Shown piece after piece: positions 46,590 to 61,690 of a DNA stretch of 64,000 nt. Made by a program: the position numbers and the translations under genes. The stretch lies in contig OY728136.1 in NCBI GenBank assembly GCA_963277665.1, positions 805,715,123 through 805,779,122 of the forward strand, written 5' to 3'. This DNA is from Viscum album (Eukaryota > Streptophyta > Magnoliopsida > Santalales > Viscaceae). The notes under the pieces are model-generated. The model was given only the letters and a program-made list of their open reading frames with translations, did not search any database and was not told the DNA's origin. How positions within the stretch are numbered: the stretch's first letter is position 1; each line of letters begins with the position of its first letter.

Positions 46590-47700
46590 TTATGGGATAT
46601 TGTGAGACTTCAATTGTGGGGATATAATTTTAAAATTTAGTTGGACAAAACTTGTTCCCTCTGTACCTGATCTAAAAAATAGAGTCACCAGATAATTCCA
46701 ATAGTTCAATTTTATATATATACCCCAGTAGCACTATGATTTATAGGTATTTGAAGGAACATTTCTAGTATGATAACATGAAGAGGGAAATTGATGATTA
46801 GGCATCAGGATGTTTAGATTGTGAACAAGTGAAAGAATAAAGACAACATCCAATTGGATTCATGATTCCTATTCATATTCCAACATTTAAATGGTATGAT
46901 ATCACTAGGAATTGTTTCACTAAATGTCTAAAAATTAAAATAAATAATAATCTAATATTTTTTATTGTTGATAAATATACCAAATTTGAACATGTCTTCT
47001 CTATAAGGGAGGATTATCCATTAGATAACCTTTCATGACTCTATTTTAATGATGTTATTAGACTTCATCATTCACCTATCTCAATTATTTCTAATCATGA
47101 TCCAATATTTACATCGAAATTTAGGAATAGTCTCCAAAAATATCTGGATATTATGTTTCATTTGATTATGAATTATAACTGTCAAACTGATTTACATTTA
47201 TAATGGAAGATCAAAACATTAGAAGAAATGTTTACATTATGATCACTTTAGATTAAAAGTATGTTGGATTAGTATTTTCCTTTGGTGGTGTTTTCCCATA
47301 ATAATAGTTTCGATTCATGTTTTTAAATGGCACCATATAAAGAACAATATAGAAAGAGATGTCTTATAACAAATATTTTAATATGAAGGTAGCGAAATGA
47401 AGCTCACGGTCCCAGAACATGTGGAGGAAACAAAAACAAGGGAAAAGAATATTTAAAACCATATCAAGTCATCTCAATGCTGGAAAAAGAGATATGCTGA
47501 TCATGGATGGTAGGATTTGGAATTCCTTGTGAGAGATAATTTTTTCGTGAAATTATCTCCATGGAAGGGTGTTACATGATTTGGGAAGAAAGGGAAACCA
47601 AGCCTCAAGTACATTAGTCCTTTTGAAATACTGTAGTGAGTCGAAGATGCAGCTTAGCATTTGGAAATGCCATTTATCCACTCTCAATTACACAATGTGT
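46590..47700 (+). pseudogene. E4 integrase remnant
   Basis: FFIVDKYTKFEHVFSI (46956) and RLHHSPISIISNHDPIFTS (47060-47118) match the integrase core; the second catalytic Asp is Asn (SNHD). MAPYKEQYRKRC (47328) and a decayed C-terminal GPY/F-like region follow. The zinc-binding end around 46790-46840 keeps GCLDCEQVKE. Many stops. Confidence 0.75.
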
Positions 47701-47978
47701 TCCATATCTCCTTGTTAATGAATGACATGAAAATCTAAACACATGTACTCACTTATGATTGAATTGAATTGGAACATGATTTATCTAATTTCGAATACCC
47801 TATCAGTATTCATGACACTAAGAACATGTGTTATAGAATTAGACAACTCGGTTTGCAATGGTACATTAGAAAAATAATAAAAATGAAGAGGGGACATGGG
47901 AGCCTATGGAAAATATGATGAATAACTACCCGAATATTTTTATGAGGTGACATTATAGAAATTTCAAGGAAAACATTT

Positions 47979-47994
47979 TTGTAATAGGGGACAA
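47979..47994 (+). other. E4 polypurine tract (decayed)
   Basis: TTGTAATAGGGGACAA precedes TGTAACAACC. The preceding AATTTCAAGGA stretch matches the usual pre-tract sequence seen before E1's 3' LTR. Confidence 0.6.
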
Positions 47995-50444
47995 TGTAAC
48001 AACCTAGAATTCTATTAATGACATTTCTCTACATATTAATTTTTTAATTTTATAAATCACATAAAGCCACATATATAACACAATTCAAACATTATAAATG
48101 AATAATTAATGTAATAATAGGTATTCTTTTATGTTAATGATTATATACCAATGATACAGTAACATGACTAAGGGAATATTAATATGACCCTAATAAATAG
48201 TTAACCAAACAAATAAATAGTATTATCACCCCTGAAATTATAAATAAAATTTTGGCCTCACATATATTGAAATAGGATATAATTATATCATAGAATAAGT
48301 AAATGAATAATTTAAAAATTATTAAATTATTATTGGTATGTTGGGATTAAAATTCTTTTAATTACAATTTTATAAAAAGTAACTAATTTAAAAAAATACT
48401 CATTTTTATAATTTGTATTCATAAATCAATATTTTGTTCATTTGAAATTTTAGGATAAGTTTCTGAGGCCTTAGTGAAAATTTTAAAGTGTACTAAAATC
48501 AGTTATAAATTTCAAATATGTAATTTTCGATTAAATAATTATTTGAAATAAATATTTTTTTCTTATATTTAGAAAATTATTTTCTATAAATGGACTGTAT
48601 TTTATAATTCTAAAAAAAAATTGGTCAGATTTTTTTTTTAATTTTTCTAAAATTCATGAATTGTGGTGAGTAGTAAAATCGCTAATTTCGATTATAAATA
48701 CATTAAAAGAATAATACACTATTCATTTAGTCATTGTTGATATAAGCACCGTAAACAAATAATTATATTCTTTATTTTAATATATTTGATTATAATTCTC
48801 AAACTATTCATAGTGTTTACCCAAAATAATAAACCAATGAATAAAATATTCAAAAACACCAATCTAATCAACCATAAATACCACACCTCACCATCGCATC
48901 TCCTCAAACCTTCCAAGCTATGAGGGTTGTGAAATATCTTCCAAATCCTCCTCCCCAGTCCATTTCACCATGTCCAAAATCTCATGGTCATAACAGAAGA
49001 ACAAAAAAAATCTCATTATGATGTTTCTCGAGTAGTATAAATAAAGGGGACATTAAATTCATGTGCATAACACATTCGAAGAAATGGTATGGGATTCGAG
49101 GTAAACCTTAATTTTTTTCCAACAGATAATTTTTTCAATTTATTTTCCACAATGTAATTATTATTTATTTTTGATTAGTTATTCCATATTCTATATATAT
49201 TTTCAAAACTCATATAATCAAATTATTCCATCATCCATTTTAGATAATTATTTGTTTTGCAATGTTTTCTTCCCTATTCTTCCAAATATGCAAGTCTGTT
49301 TTATTGTAATGTCTCTATTTCTTACCCATTTTTAGGTACCATCTAAAATATATATTTAGGAAACCACTATTTTTATTAAATCACTACTTTTTTTTCAAAA
49401 TAAAATATATATGTTTATTACTAGTATAATACATTCAATTATGACAAATAAAAATGAACTTTTTTCCAAATTACATTTCATTGGAATGTAAAAGGGGTAT
49501 TTCTCTCAAGAATTCATCAATGATTTTATTAGAGTATTATCATCTATTTCAAAAAATCTTTTTAATTGTAATATATTTTGAGATTGACCACATATTAATG
49601 TCATCAAACATATTTTATTAAATTTTCTATGACATGTTTGACTGTGGATGTGCTATCTTGATACTATTAAACATGCAACCTATATTAGTTTTTAATTATG
49701 TTTACTGATTGGGGAAAGTTATATAAATTTCATATGTTCATTTTTTTTATGTTTATCTCCATTCATATGAACAATACATTGGACTTATCATTTGATGGGT
49801 TGGGCCATCTATAGCTCATCGATGCATCAGTATGTGTAAAGAAGAACAAAAAGTATTTGGTTTTTGATGAGGCCTTACCCATGAATTTTTATACATATTT
49901 TCCAAGACCGTGGAGACATTTTCAGATGTATGGTACTATTTATCCCCACATTAAAATAATAGTTATTTATAGAAATAATTATATTTTATTATTATAATTT
50001 CCATGATTACAATTCATTATTCTATTTAAATTTTATAGATTTATTTACTCATCTTGCATTCCTTCCATGTTATTCTCATGTTTCTTTTTAAAGGCATGAC
50101 ATTATTTATTCACCATTCCTAATTTTTATGTTTATGATAAATTTCATTATATTACATAGCCTTACTAAGAATCTGATCTCGCCCATTTATTAGGTTTTAT
50201 TTTCTCTAGGATGTGATGTTATATATATTTAATAACTTGTTGGTATAATATAAGAGTTATGGATGTTTCCAATGAAATTTATATATTGTATTTCCTCTCA
50301 ATGTTTTATTTATAACTTATGTTTGTATATGGTATTCCAAACCTAATAAACTATTCAGTCATTCTATATTTTAAATTCTTGCTTATTATTCAAATATAAA
50401 GATGTTAGAAACCAACTCCATGAAACTAGAGTCGTGGTCTCTAA
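47995..50444 (+). repeat. E4 3' LTR
   Basis: It starts TGTAACAACCTAGAATTC. It is collinear with the 5' LTR to about GTGGTCTCTAAA and of nearly equal length. Confidence 0.78.
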
Positions 50445-53400
50445 ATTTATGGTTATTCGGAATTTTCCATAGGTATGGGTGGTTTCACTAGAAAATAATA
50501 ATGGTTGATCCTGTTTTAGCTCCCCAATTTGTTGGATAATGGGACATTATTAACCAATTAGGTTTTTTCCTATGATATTACAGAAATATACTATGATGGT
50601 TATTCCAATAATAATTATGATGGATTCTTCAATTGTAACTATGATCGTTAAACTCTGTAATACTGCGTTGGTCATTCCATTTGTATCCATGAGTGTTACT
50701 TATTATATTGGAGTGAATTGAAAAATATTCCCCATGTTTCTTATAGGTTTTTTCTATTCCATAAATGTGTTTTAAAGGATTCCTTTAAGAAAAATGTGTT
50801 TATTTTTCATGTGAAAATTATTTATTTAAAATTATCAATTATTAATCTAATAAAGGTAAAAAATTTTGGGTTTTCATGTTATTCACTATAACATTGTAAT
50901 TTTTATTTTTATGTCGATTAGTTATTTTATAGGCTGCTCCCATGTTTTATACATATTTTCATATGATTAGAAGGGACAAGGACAAGGTCAGGTTTTAATG
51001 GTGAAGATATAAAATTTGAATAAAACATATTTGTTTCTAAAATATTTGTTTTATGGGAAATATGGATACTGAATATAATTGTACAAATTCTAATATATGA
51101 AATTTGTATGTATGATTTACTGCATAATAATCTAACACTATAAACCTAAATGATCATTCAAAATGTTATAATAAATATTATTATAAAAGTCATTTGAATA
51201 TGTAATAGTTATGGATGGGTCCATACATGAAGTGTTATATAGATTTGACATGGAGAATAATCAGATTTTGAAAACATTAGTTTCTATGTAAAATAAATTA
51301 TCAGGGGAGGATAATTCTAAATGTTTTACATTCCAAATTATAGGATATAAATTTAACCTATATTGCCTAATAGTATATAAAATTCCCAAATAATAGGGTC
51401 CTACTTGAGAAAACAATAATCTCAGTGTGCTATCCTGTGCTGATAACATTAGGGGAAGGGTATATTTACATGAGCCAAGTGGTAAAATATCAAAATATGT
51501 AAGGAATTGGACTATTTACTCCTAAAAAATTAAATATCATCAAAAAAACAAAACCAAAACTCTAATAGGTTATATATAAATGATTAAATAAACTATAAAG
51601 AACAACTGAGGCAAAGAGTACATGAATATCCCTTATCTTAGATACAAGGATAATTGTACACATATTTAACCACATAAATTAATACCAGTAGGAAGATCAT
51701 CTATATTTTATATACACCAAGATCACTCACTAGCTGCAATGGTCACCACCACAATCTCGAATTACAATTATAAATATTAAATCATCATGTTTTGTCAATA
51801 ATTATCCTTAAATAAACCAATATAGTTTGAAATCACCACAACACATCCCCAAATATTTGTTTTATCTAATTAGACATAGCATGTATGGGAACAATTCAAA
51901 TTCTGCAAGAATGTATTAACATACTAATTATGATTCATTTGAAAAAATTGTAATAACATAAATATGTTCAGGTAACTAATGTTATAGTAGATAGATGAGA
52001 TAAATACATTATGGAATAGCAAAACATCGGGTAAAGAAAATATCACAACACTAAATGGTAGTTGGAGGATTATTAGGAATGAATAATATAAATACTCTCA
52101 ACCATTATAACTCTCCGGAACACCAAGAAGTCCTACTAACATATGTTCTAACCAAAATTATCATTCCATATGAGTAATGAAGAATCAAAAATTACTGATG
52201 AGATCATAAAATCTGATGCTGATCATAATTAGTAATAAATATATCATATAAAATCATTGGGATACCAATTAATCTTGAGTGATGTAAACTTTTATAATTC
52301 AAACATTTAAAATAACCTTAAAACATCTTGATATCATTAATCAGAGCAAACTCATTAATAAAGAAATCCCATCATATGAGGGAGAACCTCATCCTCCATT
52401 CCAACAATATCATAGACACATATGGATATATAAACTAACAATATGATGTAAAAAACAACCTAGGAAATTGTTTTTTACTACCCTCACTTATTCTAATGAT
52501 AATGGTATTCCAAGGGGGTACTATCAACACAAATAGATGATCCTACACCCTTTATATTTTGGTGGAATATGGACCCTGAATTAACAATATTTGGAGTATA
52601 TTCTTACTTGTTTGATATATTTGTAAATGGGGATACCCAATCGACAAATAATTTATCAAACTCTATTTGTATTTAGTGGGTTATTGACTCTATCACATCT
52701 ATTGATATATGATCTTATTCCATGACCTGATACAGTTGATTATCTACAATAGTCTTGGAATATTTATGAACTTTTCCCAAAAAAATAGTGTTATTTGGGG
52801 GTTTTAATCCTTAATAAATCCATAATCATCGTTAAAAATTAATTTTTTGGATAACTAATTTTTAATAGAGACAATTAATTACTCCAAAATATGTGACATC
52901 TCAGATAAGAAGAATAATTACACTATAACATTCTATGAAAAAAAATATCTGAATAGAATATTTGTATCTCTAAGATAGAGTCTTAATGATGAAATAAATG
53001 ATCCTGATATATTTGGAAGAATTACATGGTATGTGCCTAGGGAATACATGTCGTTTTCCGCAAGATGATACATTTTTGTGTATTCATGCTTTAGATGGAA
53101 CATCAATGTATAATAACATAGCATGTGGGTCAATCCTACACACCATGTAGAGTAATATAGGTACACGATAATTTACTTATACACATTAAAATTCATTTAA
53201 TACATTGGTAACATTACACATAATCTTGTCCCTTAATAGGTGGATGAAAATTTTGTTTCTTTTCTGTGAAATTCCCTTCATCATCATGTTTTCCAACTCG
53301 TTACTGGAGGTATATGTGATAGGCCATATAGAGTGTGTCATTTTTCACCTTCAAAACCCTATCAAATGAATGCCCTAATATACATGATTTTTATTTTTCG

Positions 53401-56400
53401 GAATTTCATGTTTTTTATTTGAATATTATTAAAAATATTTTATTCACATAATCCTTATATTTTCACCTCTAGTTTTTACAAATATCATACTCAAATCTAT
53501 ATTGACTGCCTGGATTCAGGTAGGAGTCTCACTAGAAGATTTATTTTGGGATTTATTTTTTAATTGAAACCAAGGGACACTGATTTTTATCTTATTTATA
53601 CCACCTAATTAAATTTCAATCTCATTTTTCCTTCTAGTGTTACTTCCCCTTTCATTGTGAATCTCACACGAGACATGACCTTCTTTATGTTGTTAAATTT
53701 TTTTGATCTATTAGGATAATTAATTTTATTAAATACAAAAAATTGATAAAATAAAAATAATAAGGAAAATAGATGACATATATATTTATATTGTTCATGA
53801 ATAATAACTGCATCTATTGTGATATAGATCACAGCCATATTTTTTGGAAAAAAATATATAGTGTGAAATTTTATAGTGTTTTACAACCCCTAAATAAAAA
53901 ATGACCTCAAAAAGAAACATCGTATTATAGTAATACACATGAATACAATTCCAAATTCAATATAGTATGCCAAATGAGGTAAATTGTTGGTTTATGTATC
54001 TTCATGGTGATACAATACCCTATTATGATTTATATTGACATGTTTTAGTAGAAACATTTCAATAGGAAAACAAAAATATTATAACTAAGGATGTAACATG
54101 AATGATCTTCTATAAAATGTTAAATCCATTATAGTTACATATTAGTGTATTATATAGTACATTAGTTGTCGTACCAACTAAATGTGATGGAATGAGATTC
54201 ACCATTCTTACATGTTTTTCTTTATAATAACAACATCTTGAATCTAGGGGATCGTTGTTGATTTTAAATATAATATCTATAGATGAACCACCACCCTAAA
54301 ATGTATCCAACAATTTATTACATAAATAATGATAAGATATAAAAACGAATGACAATATTTCTTCATCAATTGTCCTTTTGAACTCAACCATACATTATTT
54401 TGTGGTAAGAAAAGAATGGATGATGTAATATTTACTAAAAATGAAATACATAATAAATATTAATTCTGAACATCAATATTTATTAAATAAATTCATCATT
54501 TAATTTAATTGGAAGATATATATTCTATTGAGAAATTAAAAAAATTATGCTACTAAAAAAATAAGGCTAGAATAAGATAATTGACCATCCTTGATGAAGA
54601 ATTTATAGTAATTAATTTACATTATTATAGTGTAATTATTCAACAAAAAATGTTGATTAAAAATATATATTAACACCCAATGTGTTGTCATCACCATGAA
54701 CTACCTATCGGCCCTCTTCAACACTAGGATTCTCACAACTAAACAATGACTAATTGTATGTTTATTTTATAACATGGATTAAATGTATAAATAATAGGGT
54801 TTCATAATTTAATAATGTTTTAATAAGATAATATATTATTTGATTACTTTTTCATTGATGGAAGAGACCTGATATTGTTATTTAAAAATAATACTAACAT
54901 CATTCTTATGAAAAAAACCACTATGGACTCATAAAAGGAATACAATTCCATATTAGAGATTTTGTTTAATAGATATATGTATCCAAAAAATCATCATGTT
55001 AAATTTAAAAATATAATAATATTTTTTTATATTATTTCTGAAGCACCATGAAACTCATTATTCCATAATGGCTCATCCTAAGGATAATATTAATGCATTA
55101 GAACTAATAGAACCCAAAATAAATGTTTATGATGTTTTATTAATGGAAATTTTATTATTTTACAATTGATGATGTCATGGGACTCTAAAACTAAAATAAT
55201 GGATCTTAGTCCCACCTAAAAAATCATGTGACTATACCCTCTATAAATTTAACAATTGTAAAAAAAAATTGAGATACAAATTATGCTTCCCAATAATAAT
55301 GAACACATTAAAAAGATATGCATATAGTAAACACATCAAAATGTGGTCGTCCTTACAATTTTTTGGTGACAAAACTATGATACCTACATATACCACTATC
55401 TATGAAGATGAAAAAATTAAAACATTCATGAAAATATTTTTTTCATCAAATCATAAACAATGGTATGAGTGTAGTTTTCATCCATACATAGTTTGTCTCA
55501 CTTTCCCTCAATAGGTAAAATCCATCTCTTTTTGAGAGACATCCCATCAAATGGGATGTGATAAATCCCATAAATCTTTGATTATCTCAACCAAAAGTAT
55601 AATCACAGATTACTACATATATGGGAGAACTTCACTCCCAACCGTTTAAAAAGAATTTCATATGATATTGAATAAGGCAATACCATTTACACTGTATAGA
55701 AACATTGGATACATAAATAGTTTTAAATGTAGATAACTTAAAACCTAAAAGGATGAATATTTTCAAGAATTAATGTATACAACCACTTCATTTACCTTAT
55801 AATACGGAATAAGCTCTATTAATGATATATTTGGGAACAAGGGAAAACTAAGACTTCCACCAAAACAATAACATAGAAATTATTATGAATTACATGATCA
55901 CATAACGATCTCAATTAGGTTTATAAACATTTTTGATGAGAACCTGGTATATGTTATTTTTATTAATTTTGTGTAGATATAAATGAGAATATTAACCCTA
56001 AAACCAGCCTCATCCCAATTCTCAATATCATGCCATTTATCATCAGATGGCATGACCTGTCACATTCAAAAGTGGGTGTTCCTAAATGATCAAATGGCCC
56101 TAAAATGTAGGCTAAAAATATATCCTATAGTAATAATCATGTGAATATATGTTTATACATTTCATAGGTTAATAATGTCTCTTAAAAAATTGAAAAATAG
56201 TATGACATAAAATGAAACAAGTAAAAGAAAGGCCAAAGTAAAAGATTGGTATTTTCATGAACATTCCATTATAAAAAATTTCAAAATAATAATGGTTTAT
56301 CCTTTGTTCCATAAGATAAATTCACATGGATTAAATAATATATTGATTATATTACATTGATAATATAATAAGGATAATAACTAATAGATATTTGATGCAT

Positions 56401-56772
56401 ATAATAATCATAGATTTACCTTATAATTTTTTCATTGTGGTGGATGCTAACTAATATATTTTTAAATTCTTGGTGATAGGATAAAACGAGATGTACACCT
56501 AAAATAGTCTACCTAAAAAGATAAAAAAAACTCAATACCCCCTTATAATCATTTCACCATTTTCACAAACAAAACTCTCACATGAATACTACGTTCAAAC
56601 ACAATACCTAAAACAACTTTTATGAATGTTGGATTTATTAGTATTATTAGGATTTTTTTGGAAACATGGGTAAATGGTATATGGTGAGTTATAGTTTTTT
56701 ACCTGTCTAGGTGGAGTATAGAAGGTGTGTTCGTTGAACTATCCTTCCACCAATAGTATAATTAGCTGTTTG
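50445..56772. other. Very old AT-rich sequence, no gene recognised
   Basis: Short open stretches on both strands (for example 51261-51449 minus, 53605-53838 minus, 55269-55514 plus) show no family resemblance. One possible protease motif is listed separately. Most of this is probably unrecognisable retrotransposon. Confidence 0.4.
54240..54320 (-). pseudogene. Possible gypsy protease fragment (Tat/Ogre or Athila type)
   Basis: On the minus strand the stretch reads LDTF, stop, GGGSSIDIIFK. Plant Tat/Ogre and Athila elements have a protease active site of the form D-GGSS-D-L, so the resemblance is suggestive. The catalytic aspartate position is uncertain and no RT was recognised downstream. 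It could be chance in AT-rich DNA. Confidence 0.25.
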
Positions 56773-59700
56773 TAACACCCTGGACCCAGAAGACTGACGA
56801 TTGTGAATTATTTTATTACATTGGACTGATTACAAGGAATAAAATCCAAAAGGACCAGTAATTTTGGGAGCATTATAAAGACATATTACATATATTAGAA
56901 CCATATTAAATTGGGATAAATGAAAGAAAAACATTATACATATTAAATTAAATAAATTACATCATAGAACAATTATTCCAATATTTCTTCTATATAACAT
57001 GGGGAGTGGAAACATAATAAGGGTGAGATTGAATGATCAGGAAGGGTAAGTAAAGTGGAATAAATAAATAACAATGAGACTAAATCAACATAAAAAGGTA
57101 AATAACTAATAACACATGGAAATTAAGTAACAAGATGAGGAAAAATATATATTCCAAGGTAAAGAATTAAAAAAAATTCATTTAATTATAAAACCATGAA
57201 TAGAACATATCCATAGATATGTTGATAAAATATCTCATGGATTATTGTTAAATGTATCAAAAATGAAATTAATTATTAATTATTGGATGTCATATCTAAT
57301 GTACCTGAAATCCATTACATTCAAGGCCTTCCATAATAAATTTTAAACTATTCAAATTGTTCACTCTTGTTTTTCTAATGAGAACCTACGATTCAGATAG
57401 GGCCAATATGAATCCCAAGCCCCATAAATTATTAAAAATTAAAAAAATACTTATATCTAAAAATATAAATAAAAATTATTTCTTATCAATCATCGTTACT
57501 GAAAAAATATAATGAATTTTTCAATATTTTCATAGTTAATAAAATAACTATCAAAGTGAACACAGTATGTAAAAATCATATACAACATAGAAAATAATGA
57601 TATCTGTTGTGTGAGAAAATATATATTCATTTAAATTACCAATAAAAATTATTATAATAATTGTGTCATTAAAATTAAAAAAAATTATAAAAGGATGTGA
57701 TATTGCAATGATAACAATTAATAACATCATTGTGGAAGATATTCATCAAACATCCAAAAGTGTCCCATGCCGAATTAAAAAATTTAAATCTTAGAATCCA
57801 TGAATATATGAACAGAAATGATACATTTAATGTAATTATAATAAGGAAATTCATGATATAAAATTTTAAAGGAAATTTTATACACCATATAATATTATAT
57901 TGGTTCATAACAACAAATAATCCCCAATGGAATGTAAATTGAGATGAAATCTCTTACCTTATATTTTTATTGTAATGTGTTTCTTTACATTACTGAATAA
58001 TAAACTTATGTTAGTTATATTGTTGATTTATAATATTTTTAATGTATATTATTAATTTTACTTAAAATATTTCAATGTTTTAAACAACTACATAAACAAC
58101 AATGTTCACATTGGCTATTTTGACCACATTTGGTTTATGTGTAAATATCATCTTTTGTTTGTGATCTATGGTCAACGAGGACATTATATAAACATCTCAA
58201 AAATAATAATTACCACATTATTATCTTACTTTTAAATAAATTGTAATTTTAAAACTTACCATGAATAATGACTACAAAAAATGAACCAATGTTACAATCA
58301 TAGATATGGTAAGTCATTTATAAGCATGATTAATGTTAACATTTTTAGTGATATTTACAGAAAGAAGGTATTTAACACTATATATGTCCATATTTATCTT
58401 AATATCTTTACTATATTGTTATTTAATCATATATAGGTATACATTTAATTTATGTTATGTTATAGGAATCACATTATGTGATGGTGGTGGTGGTCTATAT
58501 GTCCACGACCAACGTTATCACTTTTTAGTATAGGAAATGATTAATAATAAAAATTATATATTATATTAACAAAAAGGTAATTATCTCATGAGTTATATAT
58601 ATATTTTATTTATGTTACAAATGTTTAATTGGAACCATCCTATATGAGTTCTATGTATAGTGTAAATGAATCTCATTTCATTGAGTTGGTGGTAGTCCAC
58701 ATTTCAACAAAAAATATTATCATATTTAAAAAAAATTGATTGTATAGGTGTAAATGTTATAAAATTATCAGAGATTCATAAAGACCTAATAAAATCATAA
58801 ATATAATTTATAAATATATTTTTTATCATAATTAAAATTCATGAATGTTGTTATTGAAAAAAAACAATCATTATTTCGTGTGGCATTAGTTCGCCATACA
58901 AAAACCGGTATGTTCGTTATGCATTAGTTGGAATTGTGTGTTAGTATATGTCTAACATCAAGAATATCAACATAATATTATATTTAGGATTTTTTTATAC
59001 AATCATAGAACGAGATTATTTTTGGGGGTGGGGAGAATGGAAACTAAACTAAATAGCTTAAGGATTGTTGTTACCTCTTCTATTAGTGACTGTTTTTGGT
59101 TTTCACCAAATGAAATCCTTTGATAAAATTTTGACCAAGGGGAGTCTTCTAGAATTAATGGAAGGATTTTTAAGAGATATTTAGTCAAATAATATCCAAT
59201 CCAATGTGCATTGATAGGTTCTAGGAATTCGGAGAAAGGAAGCCTTTTATAGCGGAGGTGAAGTATTACTATTGTTAATTTTCAAAAAAGTATTTCCACC
59301 CACATCTTTCCAATTTTATGGGGATAAAATAATGGGAAAATTTTTATATAAGCGAGTATAGGTTATAAATATGGCATTAAAATGGATTCTTTAAAATTTT
59401 ATAATTCATTTTGGCCTTCATCTCTACGGTTTAGTCTCTTATTAAGCTTAATTTTCACATAATCGTTGTAATTAATTTCAGTCATGTTCACAAATTTTTT
59501 GGGTCAAAAATTGTCCTTAGTATACATTAAAATTTATAATGATTCCAAATATTAAATAAAATTATATAATTTCCAATAATATAAGTGGTATAAAATACTA
59601 TAAAATTAATCAAAAGGATATGATGACAATGTAGGGTTTTAAAGGAAATGCTTCCAACCTTTTTCAATGTTTTTAAATTCAATATCATTTTTATATTGAT

Positions 59701-61115
59701 TAAAATGAACTAAATTAGATTAATTAATAATAAATTAATACTATTAAACTATTAAACTATTTAAAAATATATTTTTATCTTACAAACAAATGAGTTAAAA
59801 TAGTATTTTTGAAAAAAAAAATCTATATTTTCAATGATTCATTAAAAATGAAACATTACAAAAAATAAAAACAATTCACTATAAGATAATTTTTACGTTT
59901 AAAATTTATCAATGACGTTTATTTTCAAATATGTTTTTTATAAAAGTGAAAAAAATGTTTTTAAAATTTTTTAAACATTAAAATGTTGTAAAATGTACCT
60001 TTATAAAAAATTATTTATTTATGCATAAAATTGGGGTTGTTCTTATCGTATGTCTATCAAATATTTTACGTGAATATATAAAAACTATATTATTTACTAT
60101 ATAATATATATTTCAATAAAATAATAAATTAATAGTAATGAAATAAATTTTTATGGAAAAAAACCTTTTAGTGCATAATTGTTTTATGATAATAATTTCC
60201 ATTGTATTAAATGATTATTATATTTATTTTAATAAATTTTTAAATAAACAATTTATTTAATATTTTTGTAAACCATATATTTTCTTAAGTTATTTAATAA
60301 TATTGATAACCACTATATTAATGTCTAGGTTACGTCATATTATATTAAATAATAAAATTATAACAACATAATGTTGTTCGGTTAAAACATGGTCTTGCGT
60401 GTAACTCAAGCTGTCAAAAAAGGTTGTTCTTTCATGTACGGAATGATAACATTGTATTTTCATTAATTGAGAGCTATATAATATATAAAATATATTCAAT
60501 ATGTTAATTATATTATAATGTCTTGGGAAATTTCATTCCCTTACATGCTTTCGATTTCACGTTTTACACGCTATAAAATATAATATTCGTAATTTATAAT
60601 ACTAGGTTATTACATTATAGCCGAATTATTAAAATTGAGAAATCATAATATAAATGTTATCTCAGTTTTCAATGGTTTTATATTTGAAAATTATATTATT
60701 GAATATCCCATATAGTACATAGTGTCAATAACAAGTCCTCATAATAATATAAAATTGAAAATAAAATGGTTATGATACTAGGTTCCCAAGTAAGAGAACA
60801 TATTTGTGAAATAGAATCAAGGATACAGATGAAATATATAACAATAACATTCTGATGGAGGCTTCATGAGATCATGATCATATGAATATTTTAACACAAA
60901 AACACATAATGTAGAGGTGTAAATAATGGTCATTGATATCATTTATAAATGATTATAATTTAACAATTTTTTTTCGAAAAACAATTTTTTAATGTTGAAG
61001 AATTATTTTTCATGATATGAATATAATTAAACATACATTTCAATAAACAACCTATTATTCTTTTCAAATGGAATGAAAACATTCTACATCATCTCATAAG
61101 GCAGGGTGTATTATA
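56773..61115 (-). repeat. E6 3' LTR (about 4.34 kb)
   Basis: Minus-strand start at about 61115 (TATAATACACCCTGCC, then TTATGAG) resembles E1's LTR start. The end CCAGGGTGTTACA is at 56773. CTATAAAAGG lies at 59243-59252, 2.48 kb before the end, against 2.43 kb in E1. The block CCCTTCCTGATCATTC, then CTCACCCTTATTATG (about 57015-57050), matches E1's CCCTTACTGAGCATTTGA region. Length is close to E1's 4.41 kb. Confidence 0.65.
59245..59252 (-). promoter_or_regulatory. TATA box of E6 3' LTR
   Basis: CTATAAAA on the minus strand precedes GGCTTCCTTTCTCC, at the same distance from the LTR end as in E1. Confidence 0.5.
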
Positions 61116-61690
61116 AGGGGGTGAAATATATCAATCTCTAAATCCTAAAAAATTGATCACATAAAACCATTCAATAAATAGTTAACTTTTCCAAAATATT
61201 ATGATCCAATATATTTTATGGATGTTCAGTGGATTTCTGAAATGAAATTATCATTATAAATTTATCAAATTGAAGAATCTATTAAATTATTACAATCTGA
61301 ACATCTAAACACCTTCATCATGTATTCTCATGAAATATGGAAAAAATAAATGACCTTAAAACCATAATGGAAAATGAACTCTTCCTTACTACAGAAGTAA
61401 ATCACATGTTATTGGATATATTATATAAATTCAAAACAGTTGAAAACACCATCCATGATAGTAGAGAACACATTTTAAACAAGTCATTAATCAGTTCTAA
61501 TGTAGTGAGAAGTTTTCCAAATAACTCATTTACATATCATTATCTCAACATAATGATAATATTGAAGGATGAATTTTCATAATAATTTTTTTTCAATAAT
61601 CTCAACATTACAATAAATCTCTTTTATTGGTATTATTCAACATATCATCTAAAACCCATAATCAAAAATTATTACAGTACAATGATTATG
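61116..61690 (-). other. E6 interior (about 0.6 kb)
   Basis: No gag, primer site or polypurine tract could be recognised with confidence. The 81-codon open stretch at 61337-61582 on the plus strand shows no domain. Confidence 0.4.

Larger units (their letters stand above)
40711..50444 (+). mobile_element. E4: old full-length Ty3/gypsy element
   Basis: Two LTRs of about 2.44-2.45 kb flank gag, protease, RT, RNase H and integrase remnants in canonical order. Both active enzymes have lost catalytic residues, and stops are dense. The LTRs are strongly diverged by eye, so the insertion is older than E1 and E2. Confidence 0.8.

Noticed and set aside
56773..56800. Start of a plus-strand LTR (TGTAACACCCTGG)
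   Set aside because: Blocks at 57.0-57.05 and 59.25 kb match the E1 LTR only in reverse orientation, so this is the end of a minus-strand LTR.
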